DNA from: an uncultured Oscillospiraceae bacterium
GTDB taxonomy: Bacteria > Bacillota > Clostridia > Oscillospirales > Oscillospiraceae
Reading direction: 5' to 3'
NCBI GenBank assembly: GCA_947626315.1
Contig: CANQRQ010000022.1
Span: forward strand, 1-44,100
DNA: 44,100 nt
Both the position numbers and the translations under genes were made by a program. Below, piece after piece: positions 33,766-42,641 of the stretch (the first letter of the stretch is position 1; every line of letters begins with the position of its first letter). A model generated the notes under the pieces. It was given only the letters and a program-made list of their open reading frames with translations, was not told the origin of the DNA and made no database searches.

Positions 33766-34656
33766 TTAAAAGATAAAGTTGATGGCGGCCTGGTAGTTGC
33801 AAAGCTGAATATCCGTCACCTCGCCGCCGGCCTCCCCGTCCCGAGTCCAGGCGGTGGGCTTGTCGAACAGGAAGCGGGCTTTCTTCGTGTGCAGAATGGT
33901 GAGCCCGTCCCGGTCATAGCGCTGGGTGAGAACGCTGGCGGCAATGTCGCCCAGATCTTCGATACTCAGGGGCTTTTTCACCAGCACCAGCTCCGAGCGG
34001 CCGTCCCCCAGGCTGACCAGCGCCTCCGGCAGGCGGACGATTCCCGCTACGGAGGTGGAGTTGGACATACTGCCGTAGAGAAGGTCCTCTTCCAGAACGC
34101 CGTCGTCATATTCGATCCGGGTGTGGATGCTCTCAATTTTGGACAGCTGCGCCGCCCCCTGGAGCACATAGGCCAAGTGGCCCAGCGCCTTTTTCTGGTT
34201 CTGGGGTGTGGCGTAGCTGACCTCGGTAAAGGCACCGAACGCGGCGATATAGGCAAAATACTGGTTTTCCCCAAAGCCGCCCACGTCAAAGGGGTGGGGG
34301 ACGCCGCTGAGGATCCGTCTGGCGGCTGCCGCCGTATCGTTCTTGGGCAGGTCCAGCGTGGTGGCCACGTCGTTGGCGGTCCCCATGGGGATATAGCCCA
34401 GCGGCGGCGGATTTTTGATCTGCATCAGGCCGGAGATCACTTCGCTGAGCGTCCCGTCCCCGCCGACACAGGCGACCACGTCATAATCCGCTGCGTACCG
34501 GGCGGCAAAGCGGGTGGCGTCCCCCCGGCCGGCGGTGAAAAACAGCGTGGTGCGGCAGCCGCCCCGGTCCAGAACGTGCATCGCCTCGCCGAAGTTCAGC
34601 TTGTAGCCCCCGCGGCCGGCCGCCGGATTGATAACAAGCATCAGCTTTTTTTCCAT
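33766..34656 (-). CDS. dgkB: Diacylglycerol kinase family lipid kinase
   Basis: A 296-residue soluble lipid kinase of the DgkB/YegS family. It starts [13 protein letters not shown], then shows the catalytic [17 protein letters not shown] and [15 protein letters not shown], the family's nucleotide-binding motifs. DgkB phosphorylates diacylglycerol released during lipoteichoic acid synthesis. The exact lipid is not certain, so dgkB is used by similarity. A GGGAGAG ribosome site precedes the ATG. I see no clear promoter in the 157 bases upstream. Confidence 0.85.
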   Translation of the reverse strand: MEKKLMLVINPAAGRGGYKLNFGEAMHVLDRGGCRTTLFFTAGRGDATRFAARYAADYDVVACVGGDGTLSEVISGLMQIKNPPPLGYIPMGTANDVATTLDLPKNDTAAAARRILSGVPHPFDVGGFGENQYFAYIAAFGAFTEVSYATPQNQKKALGHLAYVLQGAAQLSKIESIHTRIEYDDGVLEEDLLYGSMSNSTSVAGIVRLPEALVSLGDGRSELVLVKKPLSIEDLGDIAASVLTQRYDRDGLTILHTKKARFLFDKPTAWTRDGEAGGEVTDIQLCNYQAAINFIF

Positions 34657-34712
34657 GTCGCTCTCCCATCGTGCTTATCGAAAGCCAGCGCCCTTCAGGA
34701 GAAAAACAGGAG

Positions 34713-34740
34713 GAACGCTGAAAGGGGGCTGCCGCCCCCC
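34713..34740 (+). repeat. Interspersed repeat, remnant copy 4
   Basis: AACGCTGAAAGGGGGCT (34714-34730) and the following GCCGCCCCCC match the core of the family. The leading hairpin and the tail are missing. It lies in the gap between rpsT and dgkB. Confidence 0.7.
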
Positions 34741-34771
34741 GTTTTGTTCATGAACGTTCTTTTTCCTATGG

Positions 34772-34804
34772 ACTGAGGGACGCAGAAAACTGCGTCCCTC
34801 GGTC
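34772..34804 (-). terminator. Hairpin after rpsT
   Basis: An 11-bp perfect stem (GAGGGACGCAG 34775-34785, CTGCGTCCCTC 34790-34800) extendable across one mismatch, ten bases past the rpsT stop. No T-run follows on either strand, so it may be a processing or stability element rather than an intrinsic terminator. Confidence 0.5.
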
Positions 34805-34813
34805 GATAAAGCG

Positions 34814-35077
34814 TTAAGCCATCTTATTGAGCTTGACTGCCATAGCGGACTTCTTGTGCGCTGCGTTGTTCTTGTGCAGCAGGCCCTTGCCGGCAGCGCG
34901 GTCAACAGTTTTAACAGCAACTTTATAGGCACTGACGGCTGTCTCGCGGTTGCCTTCGGCAACTGCGGCGTCAAATTTTTTCATCATGGTTTTAAGCTCG
35001 GTCTTGTCAGCGCGGTTTTTAGCTCTGAGCTCCTTGGACTTAAGATCCCGCTTCGCGGAAGACTTGATGTTGGCCAT
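34814..35077 (-). CDS. rpsT: 30S ribosomal protein S20
   Basis: An 87-residue, Lys/Ala-rich helical protein. It starts MANIKSSAKRD and contains the conserved GLLHKNNAAHKKS near the C-terminus. S20 binds 16S rRNA early in 30S assembly. It has a strong GGAGGAGGT ribosome site and its own sigma-A promoter. Confidence 0.97.
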   Translation of the reverse strand: MANIKSSAKRDLKSKELRAKNRADKTELKTMMKKFDAAVAEGNRETAVSAYKVAVKTVDRAAGKGLLHKNNAAHKKSAMAVKLNKMA

Positions 35078-35133
35078 GCTTGAATCGCCACCTCCTCCTA
35101 TAAAATTGAGTTTACAGCAACTCGCATTTTGTG

Positions 35134-35162
35134 ATTATAGCAAACGAAGGACTAAAAATCAA
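35134..35162 (-). promoter_or_regulatory. rpsT promoter
   Basis: On the minus strand, TTGATT (35162-35157), a 17-base spacer and TATAAT (35139-35134), about 57 bases before the ATG. Confidence 0.82.
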
Positions 35163-35210
35163 GCATTTTTTCAGAAAAAACTCAAGTTTTTTCCTGACAT
35201 TTCCGGCCTT

Positions 35211-35241
35211 GTTATCATTCCCGGCATTTTGGGAGAAAATA
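35211..35241 (+). promoter_or_regulatory. Possible forespore (sigma-F/G type) promoter of gpr
   Basis: GGAGAAAATA (35232-35241) fits the Bacillus sigma-F -10 pattern GGNRAMAMTW completely. At exactly 16 bases upstream is GTTAT (35211-35215), a partial match to the -35 GYWTA. In Bacillus gpr is transcribed by sigma-F and sigma-G, so the location fits. Confidence 0.5.
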
Positions 35242-35281
35242 CACAAGATGTAGACGAAAAAGAAGAAGGGAAGAACTGAAA

Positions 35282-36121
35282 ATGGAAGTAAATGGAAGAA
35301 CCGATCTGGCCAGTGAGGCCCAGCTGCGCGCGGGAGAGCTGGAGGGTGTGCGGGCATCGGAGTACACGATGAACGGGCTGCCGGTCACGGAGGTGGAGAT
35401 CCTGAATGCGGCGGGGGCCGCCGCCCTGGGAAAACCGGTGGGGAAATACTTCACCCTGGCGCTGGGGGAGCGCATTGAGCGGGGAGCGGAGGATTTCCCC
35501 CGGGCCGCGGAGGCCCTGGGGGAACTGATCGGCCGCTGCGCGCCCCTGGAGGAAGAGGCGGCGGTATTGATCGCCGCCCTGGGAAACCCTGATATTACGC
35601 CGGACGCGGTGGGACCGCTGGCCGCGTCCAGCATTCTGGTGACCCGGCATTTAAAACGCAGTTCGCCTGATGAATTCAGGGAATTCCGGTCCACCGCTCT
35701 CTGCCGGACCGGCGTTCTTGGAACTACCGGGATGGAGAGCGCTGTCCAGGCCCGGACCCTGTGCCGGGAGATCAAACCTCAGCTTGTCCTGGCCATCGAC
35801 GCCCTGGCCGGGTCGGATGTGGGCCGCCTGTGCCGCTGTATTCAGGTTTGCAGCACCGGGATCGCCCCCGGCTCCGGCGTCGGGAACGACAGGGAGGCCT
35901 TTAACCGGGAGACCATGGGGGTGCCGGTGGTGGCGATCGGCGTGCCTACGGTGATCGACGCGGCCAGCATTTCCTCCGATCCAGGCCTTTCCTCCATGTT
36001 TGTCACCCCCCGGAACATCGACAGCGCGGTGCGGGCGGCGGCGCGGCTGATCGGCTACGGGGTGAATCTGGCGCTGCATCCGGGCCTGACGGTGGCGGAT
36101 ATCGACATGCTGGTAGGCTGA
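35282..36121 (+). CDS. gpr: Germination protease GPR
   Basis: A 279-residue GPR (peptidase family A25). It degrades small acid-soluble proteins when spores germinate. It is made as a zymogen in the forespore; the conserved RTDLA-x-EA near residue 6 marks the propeptide region. The middle carries LGNPDITPDAVGP and VLAIDALAG, the family core with the proposed catalytic acidic residues, and STGIAPGSGVGN. It is about 90 residues shorter than B. subtilis GPR. The stop codon lies one base before the first parS site. Confidence 0.95.
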   Translation: MEVNGRTDLASEAQLRAGELEGVRASEYTMNGLPVTEVEILNAAGAAALGKPVGKYFTLALGERIERGAEDFPRAAEALGELIGRCAPLEEEAAVLIAALGNPDITPDAVGPLAASSILVTRHLKRSSPDEFREFRSTALCRTGVLGTTGMESAVQARTLCREIKPQLVLAIDALAGSDVGRLCRCIQVCSTGIAPGSGVGNDREAFNRETMGVPVVAIGVPTVIDAASISSDPGLSSMFVTPRNIDSAVRAAARLIGYGVNLALHPGLTVADIDMLVG

Positions 36122-36122
36122 A

Positions 36123-36138
36123 TGTTTCACGTGAAACG
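36123..36138. promoter_or_regulatory. parS: parS site 1
   Basis: TGTTTCACGTGAAACG matches the 16-base parS palindrome TGTTNCACGTGAAACA at 15 positions. ParB/Spo0J binds such sites to load condensin and organise the origin. Confidence 0.93.
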
Positions 36139-36221
36139 GCGTCGGCGCATACCCACAGGGCACAGGCGCTCCCTATCGTCTCGCTTCCGCGCAAGCACGA
36201 AGACTTGCCCGCTCCATCTGC

Positions 36222-36237
36222 CGTTTCACGTGAAACA
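36222..36237. promoter_or_regulatory. parS: parS site 2
   Basis: CGTTTCACGTGAAACA, again 15 of 16 matches to consensus, deviating at the opposite end from site 1. The sites are 99 bases apart and just upstream of parA. Confidence 0.93.
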
Positions 36238-36246
36238 AATTGGCCA

Positions 36247-36275
36247 TTGAAAAGTCAGGGACAAGCTGATATAAT
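36247..36275 (+). promoter_or_regulatory. parAB promoter
   Basis: TTGAAA (36247-36252), a 17-base spacer and TATAAT (36270-36275). It begins ten bases beyond parS site 2, so ParB spreading from parS could repress it. Confidence 0.82.
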
Positions 36276-36317
36276 ACTCAGCGAATCGAGAACCGGGCCG
36301 GAAGCAGAGGAGAGAAT

Positions 36318-37076
36318 ATGGCGAAAATAATCGCGGTTGCAAACCAAAAGGGCGGCGTGGGCAAAACCACCAGCTGCGTCAACCTAACGGCGGCGCTGAC
36401 CCTGATGGGGAAGCGGACGCTGCTGGTGGACGCGGACCCCCAGGGCAACGCCAGCTCCGGCATGGGCGTGAAAAAGACCAGCCGTCCCAACACCTACGAT
36501 ATGCTGGTAAACCAGGTGCCGGCGGAGGACTGCCTGACGCGCACGAAATACGGGGACGTGATCCCTACCGGCAATGAGCTGGCCGCCGCCTCCGTGGAGC
36601 TGATCGACCGCCCCCAGCGGGAGTTTGTGCTGAAGAACGCGCTGCTGAGCCTGTACAGCGATTACGACGCGATTTTCATCGACTGCCCGCCCTCTCTGGA
36701 GCTGCTGACGGTAAACGCCCTGGTGGCGGCGGACAGCGTGCTGGTGCCCATGCAGTGCGAGTATTACGCGCTGGAGGGCATTGTGGACCTGATGACCAGC
36801 ATCCGCCTGTGCAGCCGTCGTCTGAACAAGCGGCTGCAGGTGGAGGGCATCGTCCTCACCATGTACGACGCCCGGGCCAATCTGACCGGACAGGTGGCCG
36901 GAGAGCTGAGGCGGTATTTGGGGGAAAAGGTCTACGAGACGGTGATCCCCCGGAGCGTGCGCCTCTCCGAGGCGCCCAGCCACGGCCTGCCCGGCGTGGT
37001 CTATGACCGGACAAATAAGGGAAGCAGAGCCTATATGGCGTTGGCGGCGGAGTTTGCCGCCCGCTGCGGGCTTTAA
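36318..37076 (+). CDS. parA: Chromosome partitioning ATPase ParA/Soj
   Basis: A 252-residue deviant-Walker ATPase. It opens IIAVANQKGGVGKTT, containing the two lysines of the ParA type, followed by VDADPQGNASSG, IDCPPSLELLTVNAL and the C-terminal region typical of Soj. It works with ParB at parS to segregate origins and in Bacillus regulates DnaA. It is cotranscribed with parB (11-base gap). Confidence 0.97.
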   Translation: MAKIIAVANQKGGVGKTTSCVNLTAALTLMGKRTLLVDADPQGNASSGMGVKKTSRPNTYDMLVNQVPAEDCLTRTKYGDVIPTGNELAAASVELIDRPQREFVLKNALLSLYSDYDAIFIDCPPSLELLTVNALVAADSVLVPMQCEYYALEGIVDLMTSIRLCSRRLNKRLQVEGIVLTMYDARANLTGQVAGELRRYLGEKVYETVIPRSVRLSEAPSHGLPGVVYDRTNKGSRAYMALAAEFAARCGL

Positions 37077-37087
37077 AAGGAGGGTCC

Positions 37088-37966
37088 ATGGCGGCAAAAG
37101 AGAAAAAAGGCCTGGGCGCGGGCCTGGGCGTGCTGTTCGGCGCCAGCGAGCTGGAGGAAGAGCCGGGCGCGGAGCTGATCACCCTGCCTGTCAGCAAGGT
37201 AGAGCCCAGAAGCGACCAGCCCCGGGAGCGCTTTGACGAGGAGGCGCTGGAGGAGCTGGCCGAATCCATCCGGCAGCACGGGCTGATCCAGCCGGTGGTA
37301 GCCAGAAAGCTGGACTCCGGCTTCTATCAGATCATCGCCGGAGAGCGCCGCTGGCGGGCCTCCCGGATGGCGGGGCTCAGCGAGATCCCCGTCCGGGTGC
37401 TGGAGGCGGACGACCGGCGCGCGGCGGAACTGGCCTTGGTGGAGAATCTCCAGCGGGAGAATCTGAACCCCATCGAGGAGGCCAAAGGCTATAAGACCCT
37501 GATGGAGGAGTACGGCCTGACCCAGGAGGAGACGGCCAAAAGCGTGGGCCGGTCCCGGCCGGCGGTGAGCAACGCTCTGCGGCTGCTGAGCCTGTCCCCT
37601 CCAGTACTGAAAATGGTGGAGGAGGGGAGCCTCTCCGCCGGACATGCCCGGGCCCTGGTTTCCGTAGGGGACCCGGACCGGCAGCTGACCGCCGCGAAAG
37701 AGGTGGCGGATAAAGGCCTGTCCGTCCGGCGGACGGAGCAGCTGGCCGCAAGGCTGATAAAGGAGCCCCGGAAGGGGCCGGAGGCGGAGCCCGGCGTCCG
37801 GGTGGATTACGCCAGGGAGGTCTCTGAGGAGCTCACAAAGCTGCTGGGCCGTAAGGTACGGCTGACGGACGGCAGGCGGACCGGCAAGATCGAGTTGGAA
37901 TTTTACGGCGCGGACGACCGGGAGGCCCTGATCCAGGCGCTGCGGAGGATACAAGGAGGAAAATAA
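37088..37966 (+). CDS. parB: Chromosome partitioning protein ParB/Spo0J
   Basis: A 292-residue CTP-dependent clamp. The N-terminal domain shows SDQPRERFDEEALEELA, GERRWRASRMAG (the CTP-binding motif region) and LVENLQRENLNPIEEA. The helix-turn-helix near TQEETAKSVGRSRPAVSNALRL binds parS. A C-terminal dimerisation domain follows. AGGAGG precedes the ATG, and serS follows after one base, giving a parA-parB-serS unit. Confidence 0.97.
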   Translation: MAAKEKKGLGAGLGVLFGASELEEEPGAELITLPVSKVEPRSDQPRERFDEEALEELAESIRQHGLIQPVVARKLDSGFYQIIAGERRWRASRMAGLSEIPVRVLEADDRRAAELALVENLQRENLNPIEEAKGYKTLMEEYGLTQEETAKSVGRSRPAVSNALRLLSLSPPVLKMVEEGSLSAGHARALVSVGDPDRQLTAAKEVADKGLSVRRTEQLAARLIKEPRKGPEAEPGVRVDYAREVSEELTKLLGRKVRLTDGRRTGKIELEFYGADDREALIQALRRIQGGK

Positions 37967-37967
37967 C

Positions 37968-39272
37968 ATGCTGGATATCAGATTTGTGCGGGAAAACCCG
38001 GACGCTGTGCGGGAAAACATCAAGAAAAAGTACCAGGAGCAGAAGCTGCCCCTGGTGGACCGGGCCCTGGAGCTGGACCGGGCGTACCGGGCCGCCCTGA
38101 CCGAGGCGGACGGCCTGCGGGCGGAGCGCAATAAGCTCTCCAAGCAGATCGGCGTCCTGATGGGCCAGGCCAAAAAGGACCCCTCCAAGAAGGAGGAGGC
38201 CGAGGCCATGAAAGCCCAGGTCAAGGCCAACGCGGACCGGATGGCGGAGCTGGAGAAGCAGGAGGACGCGTATTCCGCCGAGCTCCATGCCGTCATGCTC
38301 CAGATCCCCAACATCATTGATCCCTCCGTCCCCCTGGGGCCGGACGACAGCGCCAATGTGGAGCTGCAGCGCTTCGGCGAGCCCGCAGTGCCGGACTTCC
38401 CCATCCCGTACCACACGGAGATCATGGCCAGCTTTAACGGCGTGGATATGGACGCGGCCGGCCGGGTCTCCGGCAACGGCTTCTACTATCTCATGGGGGA
38501 CATCGCCCGGCTGCACTCGGCGGTGCTGGCCTATGCCCGGGACTTTATGATCGGCAAGGGCTTTACCTACTGCATCCCGCCCTTTATGATCCACGGCAAC
38601 GTGGTGGAGGGCGTCATGAGCCAGACGGATATGGACGCCATGATGTACAAGATCGAGGGGGAGGACCTGTACCTGATCGGCACCTCTGAGCACTCCATGA
38701 TCGGCAAGTTCATCGACCAGATCATCCCCGAGGCCAGCCTGCCCCAGACCCTCACCAGCTATTCCCCCTGCTTCCGCAAGGAGAAGGGGGCTCACGGCAT
38801 CGAGGAACGGGGCGTCTACCGCATCCACCAGTTTGAAAAGCAGGAGATGATCGTGGTCTGCAAGCCGGAGGACTCCATGGCCTGGTACGAAAAGCTGTGG
38901 CGCTATTCGGTGGAGCTGTTCCGCAGCATGGAGATCCCCGTGCGGCAGCTGGAGTGCTGCTCCGGCGATCTGGCGGATCTGAAGGTCAAGTCCTGCGATA
39001 TCGAGGCCTGGTCCCCCCGGCAGCAGAAATACTTTGAGGTCTGCTCCTGCTCCAACCTGGGCGACGCTCAGGCCCGCCGCCTGAAAATGCGGGTCAAGGG
39101 GGAGGACGGGAAAATGTACCTGCCCCACACCCTGAACAACACCGTGGTGGCCCCGCCCCGGATGCTGATCGCCTTCCTGGAAAACCATCTCCAGGCCGAC
39201 GGCAGCGTGACCATCCCGGCGGTGCTTCAGCCCTACATGGGCGGCAAGACCGTGCTGACGCCCAACAAATAA
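37968..39272 (+). CDS. serS: Serine-tRNA ligase
   Basis: A 434-residue class II synthetase. The N-terminal long coiled-coil arm (about 28-100, rich in Lys/Glu/Ala) binds the tRNA-Ser variable arm. Motif 2 is PCFRKEKGAHG. Motif 3 reads NNTVVAPPRMLIAFLEN, resembling the second SerRS type in some Clostridia rather than the common NG-x-A-x-GR form. No T-box leader is present, because the gene follows parB by one base. Confidence 0.95.
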   Translation: MLDIRFVRENPDAVRENIKKKYQEQKLPLVDRALELDRAYRAALTEADGLRAERNKLSKQIGVLMGQAKKDPSKKEEAEAMKAQVKANADRMAELEKQEDAYSAELHAVMLQIPNIIDPSVPLGPDDSANVELQRFGEPAVPDFPIPYHTEIMASFNGVDMDAAGRVSGNGFYYLMGDIARLHSAVLAYARDFMIGKGFTYCIPPFMIHGNVVEGVMSQTDMDAMMYKIEGEDLYLIGTSEHSMIGKFIDQIIPEASLPQTLTSYSPCFRKEKGAHGIEERGVYRIHQFEKQEMIVVCKPEDSMAWYEKLWRYSVELFRSMEIPVRQLECCSGDLADLKVKSCDIEAWSPRQQKYFEVCSCSNLGDAQARRLKMRVKGEDGKMYLPHTLNNTVVAPPRMLIAFLENHLQADGSVTIPAVLQPYMGGKTVLTPNK

Positions 39273-39284
39273 AGGAGGAGCCAG

Positions 39285-39749
39285 ATGAAAAAAGGCAAGG
39301 GATTTATCGAGGAATTCAAGACCTTCATCATGCGGGGAAATGTGATGGATATGGCCATCGGCGTCATCATCGGCGGCGCCTTCGGCAAAATCAGCACTTC
39401 CCTGGTCAACGACCTGCTGATGCCCTTCATCAGCTGGATCTGCGGCACCCGGGACATGAGCGTGCTGAACCTGGTGGTCCGGGAGGCCCAGATGAACCCG
39501 GACGGCAGCGTGGCCAGCGAGGCCATCGTGCTGGGCTTCGGCACCCTGCTGGGCACGATCATTGATTTTCTGCTGATCGCGCTGGTGGTGTTCCTGCTGA
39601 TCAAGGCCATGAACAAGGCCCGGGACCTTCTGGAACATAAGGAAGCGGCCGAAGAGGCGGCCGCGGAGGCCGCCGAGCCCCCCAAGCCCACGGCGGAGGA
39701 GCTGCTGGGCGAGATCCTGGAGGAACTCAGAAAACAGGACAAAAACTGA
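39285..39749 (+). CDS. mscL: Large-conductance mechanosensitive channel MscL
   Basis: A 154-residue MscL. The N-terminal amphipathic helix EEFKTFIMRGNVMDMAIGV leads into the pore helix GVIIGGAFGKISTSLVNDLL, followed by a loop with a short insertion (about 50-75), a second membrane helix (about 85-105) and a cytoplasmic helix. It opens on osmotic downshock. The acidic/Ala-rich C-terminus is longer than E. coli MscL's. GGAGGAG ribosome site; followed by a terminator. Confidence 0.96.
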   Translation: MKKGKGFIEEFKTFIMRGNVMDMAIGVIIGGAFGKISTSLVNDLLMPFISWICGTRDMSVLNLVVREAQMNPDGSVASEAIVLGFGTLLGTIIDFLLIALVVFLLIKAMNKARDLLEHKEAAEEAAAEAAEPPKPTAEELLGEILEELRKQDKN

Positions 39750-39790
39750 AAAAAGCAGCCGCTGGATTTTCTTCCAGCGACTGCTTTTTT
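39750..39790 (+). terminator. Bidirectional terminator between mscL and moaC
   Basis: A stem of about 16 bp with one mispair (left 39750-39766, right 39773-39790), A-run before and T-run after, starting directly at the mscL stop. Confidence 0.88.
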
Positions 39791-39810
39791 ATTCAATTGG
39801 CAAAAACTGG

Positions 39811-40290
39811 TTAAAACTGGAAATCGCCGCTCTTGCCCCCGTGCTTTTCCACCAGGTGGATCTCCCGGATCACCATCCGCTTGTCAATGGCCTTGCACAT
39901 GTCGTAGACCGTGAGCAGGGCCAGGCTCACGCCGGTGAGCGCCTCCATCTCCACGCCGGTTTTCCCTTCGCAGCTGACGGTGCACCGGGCCTCGATCTCC
40001 AGGCTCTCCGGCAGGAGCTGAAAGCTCACCTGGCTTTTCGTCAGGTTCAGCAGATGGCACAGGGGGATCAGCTCCGCCGTGCGCTTGGTGGCCATGATCC
40101 CGGCCACCTGGGCCACGCCCAGCACGTCGCCTTTTTTGGCGGTCTTGTCCCGCACGGCGGCAAAGCAGGCCTCGCTCATGGCGATGCGCCCTACGGCTAC
40201 CGCGGTCCGGCTGGTGACGGGCTTGCCGCCTACGTCCACCATCAAAGCGTTGCCCTGGGCGTCCATATGGGTAAAAGCAGCGTTTTCCAT
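39811..40290 (-). CDS. moaC: Cyclic pyranopterin monophosphate synthase MoaC
   Basis: A 159-residue MoaC, second enzyme of molybdenum cofactor synthesis. Hallmarks: [19 protein letters not shown], the TAELIPLCH segment (here followed by LL rather than the usual PL), [20 protein letters not shown] and CKAIDK. It stands alone, with no other moa genes nearby. A GGGAGGA ribosome site precedes the ATG. Confidence 0.95.
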   Translation of the reverse strand: MENAAFTHMDAQGNALMVDVGGKPVTSRTAVAVGRIAMSEACFAAVRDKTAKKGDVLGVAQVAGIMATKRTAELIPLCHLLNLTKSQVSFQLLPESLEIEARCTVSCEGKTGVEMEALTGVSLALLTVYDMCKAIDKRMVIREIHLVEKHGGKSGDFQF

Positions 40291-40312
40291 CGCAGTTCCT
40301 CCCGCTTTCGCC

Positions 40313-41998
40313 TTACTCCACGGAGATCATGTAATAATACACCGGCTGTCCGCCGTTGACCACGCTGATCTCCACATCCGGGAACTGCCCGGTAATGACC
40401 GCGGCGGCCTGCTCCGCGTCCTCCTGGACCACGTCCGCGCCGTAATAGATGGTGATAAACTCCGGCGAGTAGGAGCCGATGGCCTTGACCAGATCCGCCA
40501 TCAGCTCGTCCACGCCGCCGTAGCTGCCCATGAGGGCACCGTCCAGCAGGGCCAGATGCTCGCCCGCCCGGATGCAGTGCCCGTCAAAGTCCGAATCCCG
40601 GGCGGCATAGGTCACCATGGCGGTATGGACCTGGTTCATGGCCTCGGTCATCAGCGCGACCAGCGCATCCTCCGGCTCGTCCGGGTTGAAGTTCAGCAGC
40701 GCGGAGACGCCCTGGGGCACGGAGCTGGTGGGCATCACGATGACCTTCTTCTCCGTCAGCGGAGCGCACTGCTCCGCCGCCATGATGATATTCTTGTTGT
40801 TGGGGAAGACAAACACCGTGGAGGCCGGCGTGCGGTTCACGGCCTTGAGAATATCGTCGGTAGAGGGGTTCATGGTCTGCCCGCCGGTGACCACGTAATC
40901 GGTCCCCAGCTCTTTGAAGAGAGACTCCATCCCCGCGCCGGCGCAGACGGCCACAATGCCGTATTCCTTCTCCGGCTCGGCCACGGCGTCCTCCTCCGCA
41001 GAGGCCTCCAAGTCCGCCTCCACCTGGTCCAGATCGTCGGTGGACTGGGCCTTCCGGCCGGCCTTCAGCTGCTCGGCCTGGGTGACCATGTTTTCGATCT
41101 TGGCCAGCTCCAGCACGCCGTATTTCTGGGACTCGGTGAGGACCCGGCCGGGCTCGTCCGTGTGCACGTGGACCTTGAAGATCTCGTCGTCCTCGCTGAG
41201 CACCAGGGAGTCCCCCATGCTGTCCAGATAGCGGCGCAGCGGCTCCAGATCCACGTCCGGCGCGCTCTTGCGCACGATATAAACCGTATCAAAAGCAAAG
41301 GTGATGGCCTCCAGCAGCACATCCCCGGAGCTTTCGAACACGGAGACGGCCTCCGCCTTTTCCACCTGATCGGCAGAGTTGATCTCCCCCCGCAGGGAGG
41401 CCAGAAAGGCCCGGAGGATCACCAGAAAACCCATGCCGCCGGCGTCCACCACGCCGGCCTTTTTCAGCACCGGGTTCAGATTCACCGTATCGGCCAGGGC
41501 CTCTTCTCCCGCGGCGATGGCGTGGAGGAACATGTCCTCCAGGTCGGCGCCCGCCTTCACGGCGGCGGCCGCCTCCGCAGCCGCCAGGCGGGAGACGGTG
41601 AGAATGGTCCCCTCGGCGGGCTTCATCACCGCCTTGTAGGCGGCGGCGACCCCGTCGTTCAGAGCGCCGGCAAACTCTGCGGCCCCGGCGGTCTCGGTGC
41701 CTTTCAGGCGGCGGGAGACGCCCCGGAACAGCAGGGAGAGGATCACGCCGGAATTGCCCCGGGCGCCCCGGAGCGTGGCGGAGGACACACAGTCCGCCGC
41801 GGCGGCAATGGTGTCAAACTCCCGCTTGCGCAGCTCGGCGGCCGCGTTGTTGAGGGTCAAGCCCATATTGGTGCCGGTGTCCCCGTCCGGCACGGGAAAA
41901 ACGTTCAGCTCGTTGATCTGCTGGATATTCGCGTGCAGCGCCGCGTCCGCGCATAAAATCATCTCTTTAAATGCCGCGGCGTCGATATAGTCCTTCAA
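40313..41998 (-). CDS. fakA: Fatty acid kinase catalytic subunit FakA (YloV/DAK2 family)
   Basis: A 561-residue protein. The N-terminal DhaL-type kinase domain (about 1-200) has [14 protein letters not shown], with Asp38 and Asp40 in the Mg-ATP binding pocket as in S. aureus FakA. A middle domain and a C-terminal FakB-like fold follow; the central ATAS-Glu-rich segment (about 300-330) is a linker. FakA phosphorylates fatty acids held by FakB for phospholipid synthesis. Translation starts at a TTG (41998) with GGAGGTG six bases upstream. It follows the Asp23 gene by 87 bases, the same pairing as yloU-yloV in Bacillus. Confidence 0.93.
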   Translation of the reverse strand: MKDYIDAAAFKEMILCADAALHANIQQINELNVFPVPDGDTGTNMGLTLNNAAAELRKREFDTIAAAADCVSSATLRGARGNSGVILSLLFRGVSRRLKGTETAGAAEFAGALNDGVAAAYKAVMKPAEGTILTVSRLAAAEAAAAVKAGADLEDMFLHAIAAGEEALADTVNLNPVLKKAGVVDAGGMGFLVILRAFLASLRGEINSADQVEKAEAVSVFESSGDVLLEAITFAFDTVYIVRKSAPDVDLEPLRRYLDSMGDSLVLSEDDEIFKVHVHTDEPGRVLTESQKYGVLELAKIENMVTQAEQLKAGRKAQSTDDLDQVEADLEASAEEDAVAEPEKEYGIVAVCAGAGMESLFKELGTDYVVTGGQTMNPSTDDILKAVNRTPASTVFVFPNNKNIIMAAEQCAPLTEKKVIVMPTSSVPQGVSALLNFNPDEPEDALVALMTEAMNQVHTAMVTYAARDSDFDGHCIRAGEHLALLDGALMGSYGGVDELMADLVKAIGSYSPEFITIYYGADVVQEDAEQAAAVITGQFPDVEISVVNGGQPVYYYMISVE

Positions 41999-42085
41999 AA
42001 GAGCACCTCCAGGAGGGATTGCGTCAGGGAAGCGCCGCCTGCCCCGCCTTGCATAGCGCGGCGGAGGGCGCGGGCCTTCCTCAGC

Positions 42086-42436
42086 TTATCCGATGATCGA
42101 ATCTATATATACGTCTACGCTCCGCACCGGCACGCCGGTGGATTTGGACAGCTTGTAGCTCACTTCTTTCATAATGCTGCGGGAGACCGCGCTGATGTTC
42201 ACGCCGGTATCCACGCCGATGTGCAGCTCCAGAGACAGGCTGCCGTCGTCATTGAAATGAACCTCCACGCCTTTGGACATGGACTCCCTGCGCAGAAGCT
42301 GGAAGGGGCCGCTGTCCTTGCTGCGTCCGACCATGCCTTTCACGCCGAAACAGCTGGTGGCGGCGTCGCCCGCGAGATTGGTAAAGACCTCGCTGGTGAT
42401 GCTGATCGTTCCTTTCTCGTTTGAAATGTTCACCAT
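42086..42436 (-). CDS. Asp23/Gls24 family envelope-stress protein (YloU-like)
   Basis: A 116-residue Asp23/Gls24 domain protein. It starts MVNISNEKGTISITSEVF, contains FGVKGMVGR, GVEVHFND and LELHIGVDTGVNI, and ends VRSVDVYIDSI. Such proteins associate with the membrane and are stress linked. Start at 42436 is chosen because the family N-terminus begins there; the frame extends upstream without homology. AAGGAA lies about 12 bases before it. It is upstream of fakA as in Bacillus yloU-yloV. Confidence 0.9.
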   Translation of the reverse strand: MVNISNEKGTISITSEVFTNLAGDAATSCFGVKGMVGRSKDSGPFQLLRRESMSKGVEVHFNDDGSLSLELHIGVDTGVNISAVSRSIMKEVSYKLSKSTGVPVRSVDVYIDSIIG

Positions 42437-42509
42437 GGCTGACGAGTTCCTTTCTTCAAAGATGGGAAATCTGCCCGGCGCGGTCTCCGCGGCCCAGGCC
42501 GATCGCTTC

Positions 42510-42538
42510 ATTATAATATAGGATCGGGAAAAGCACAA
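42510..42538 (-). promoter_or_regulatory. Promoter of the asp23-fakA pair
   Basis: On the minus strand, TTGTGC (42538-42533), a 17-base spacer and TATAAT (42515-42510). Together with the nifJ promoter it explains the 333-base gap 42437-42769, in which no gene was seen. Confidence 0.7.
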
Positions 42539-42641
42539 GAAAAAAATGCAGCTTTTTTTGACAAAAGAGAGAGTTTGTATATTCGCACCCTATCCGGCAG
42601 GAAATTTAACAAATTTGCGAAATTTTTCTCAGACTTTTGTG

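Noticed and set aside
37800-37967. T-box leader for serS
   Set aside because: serS follows parB by one base, leaving no room for a T-box, and no specifier stem is seen.
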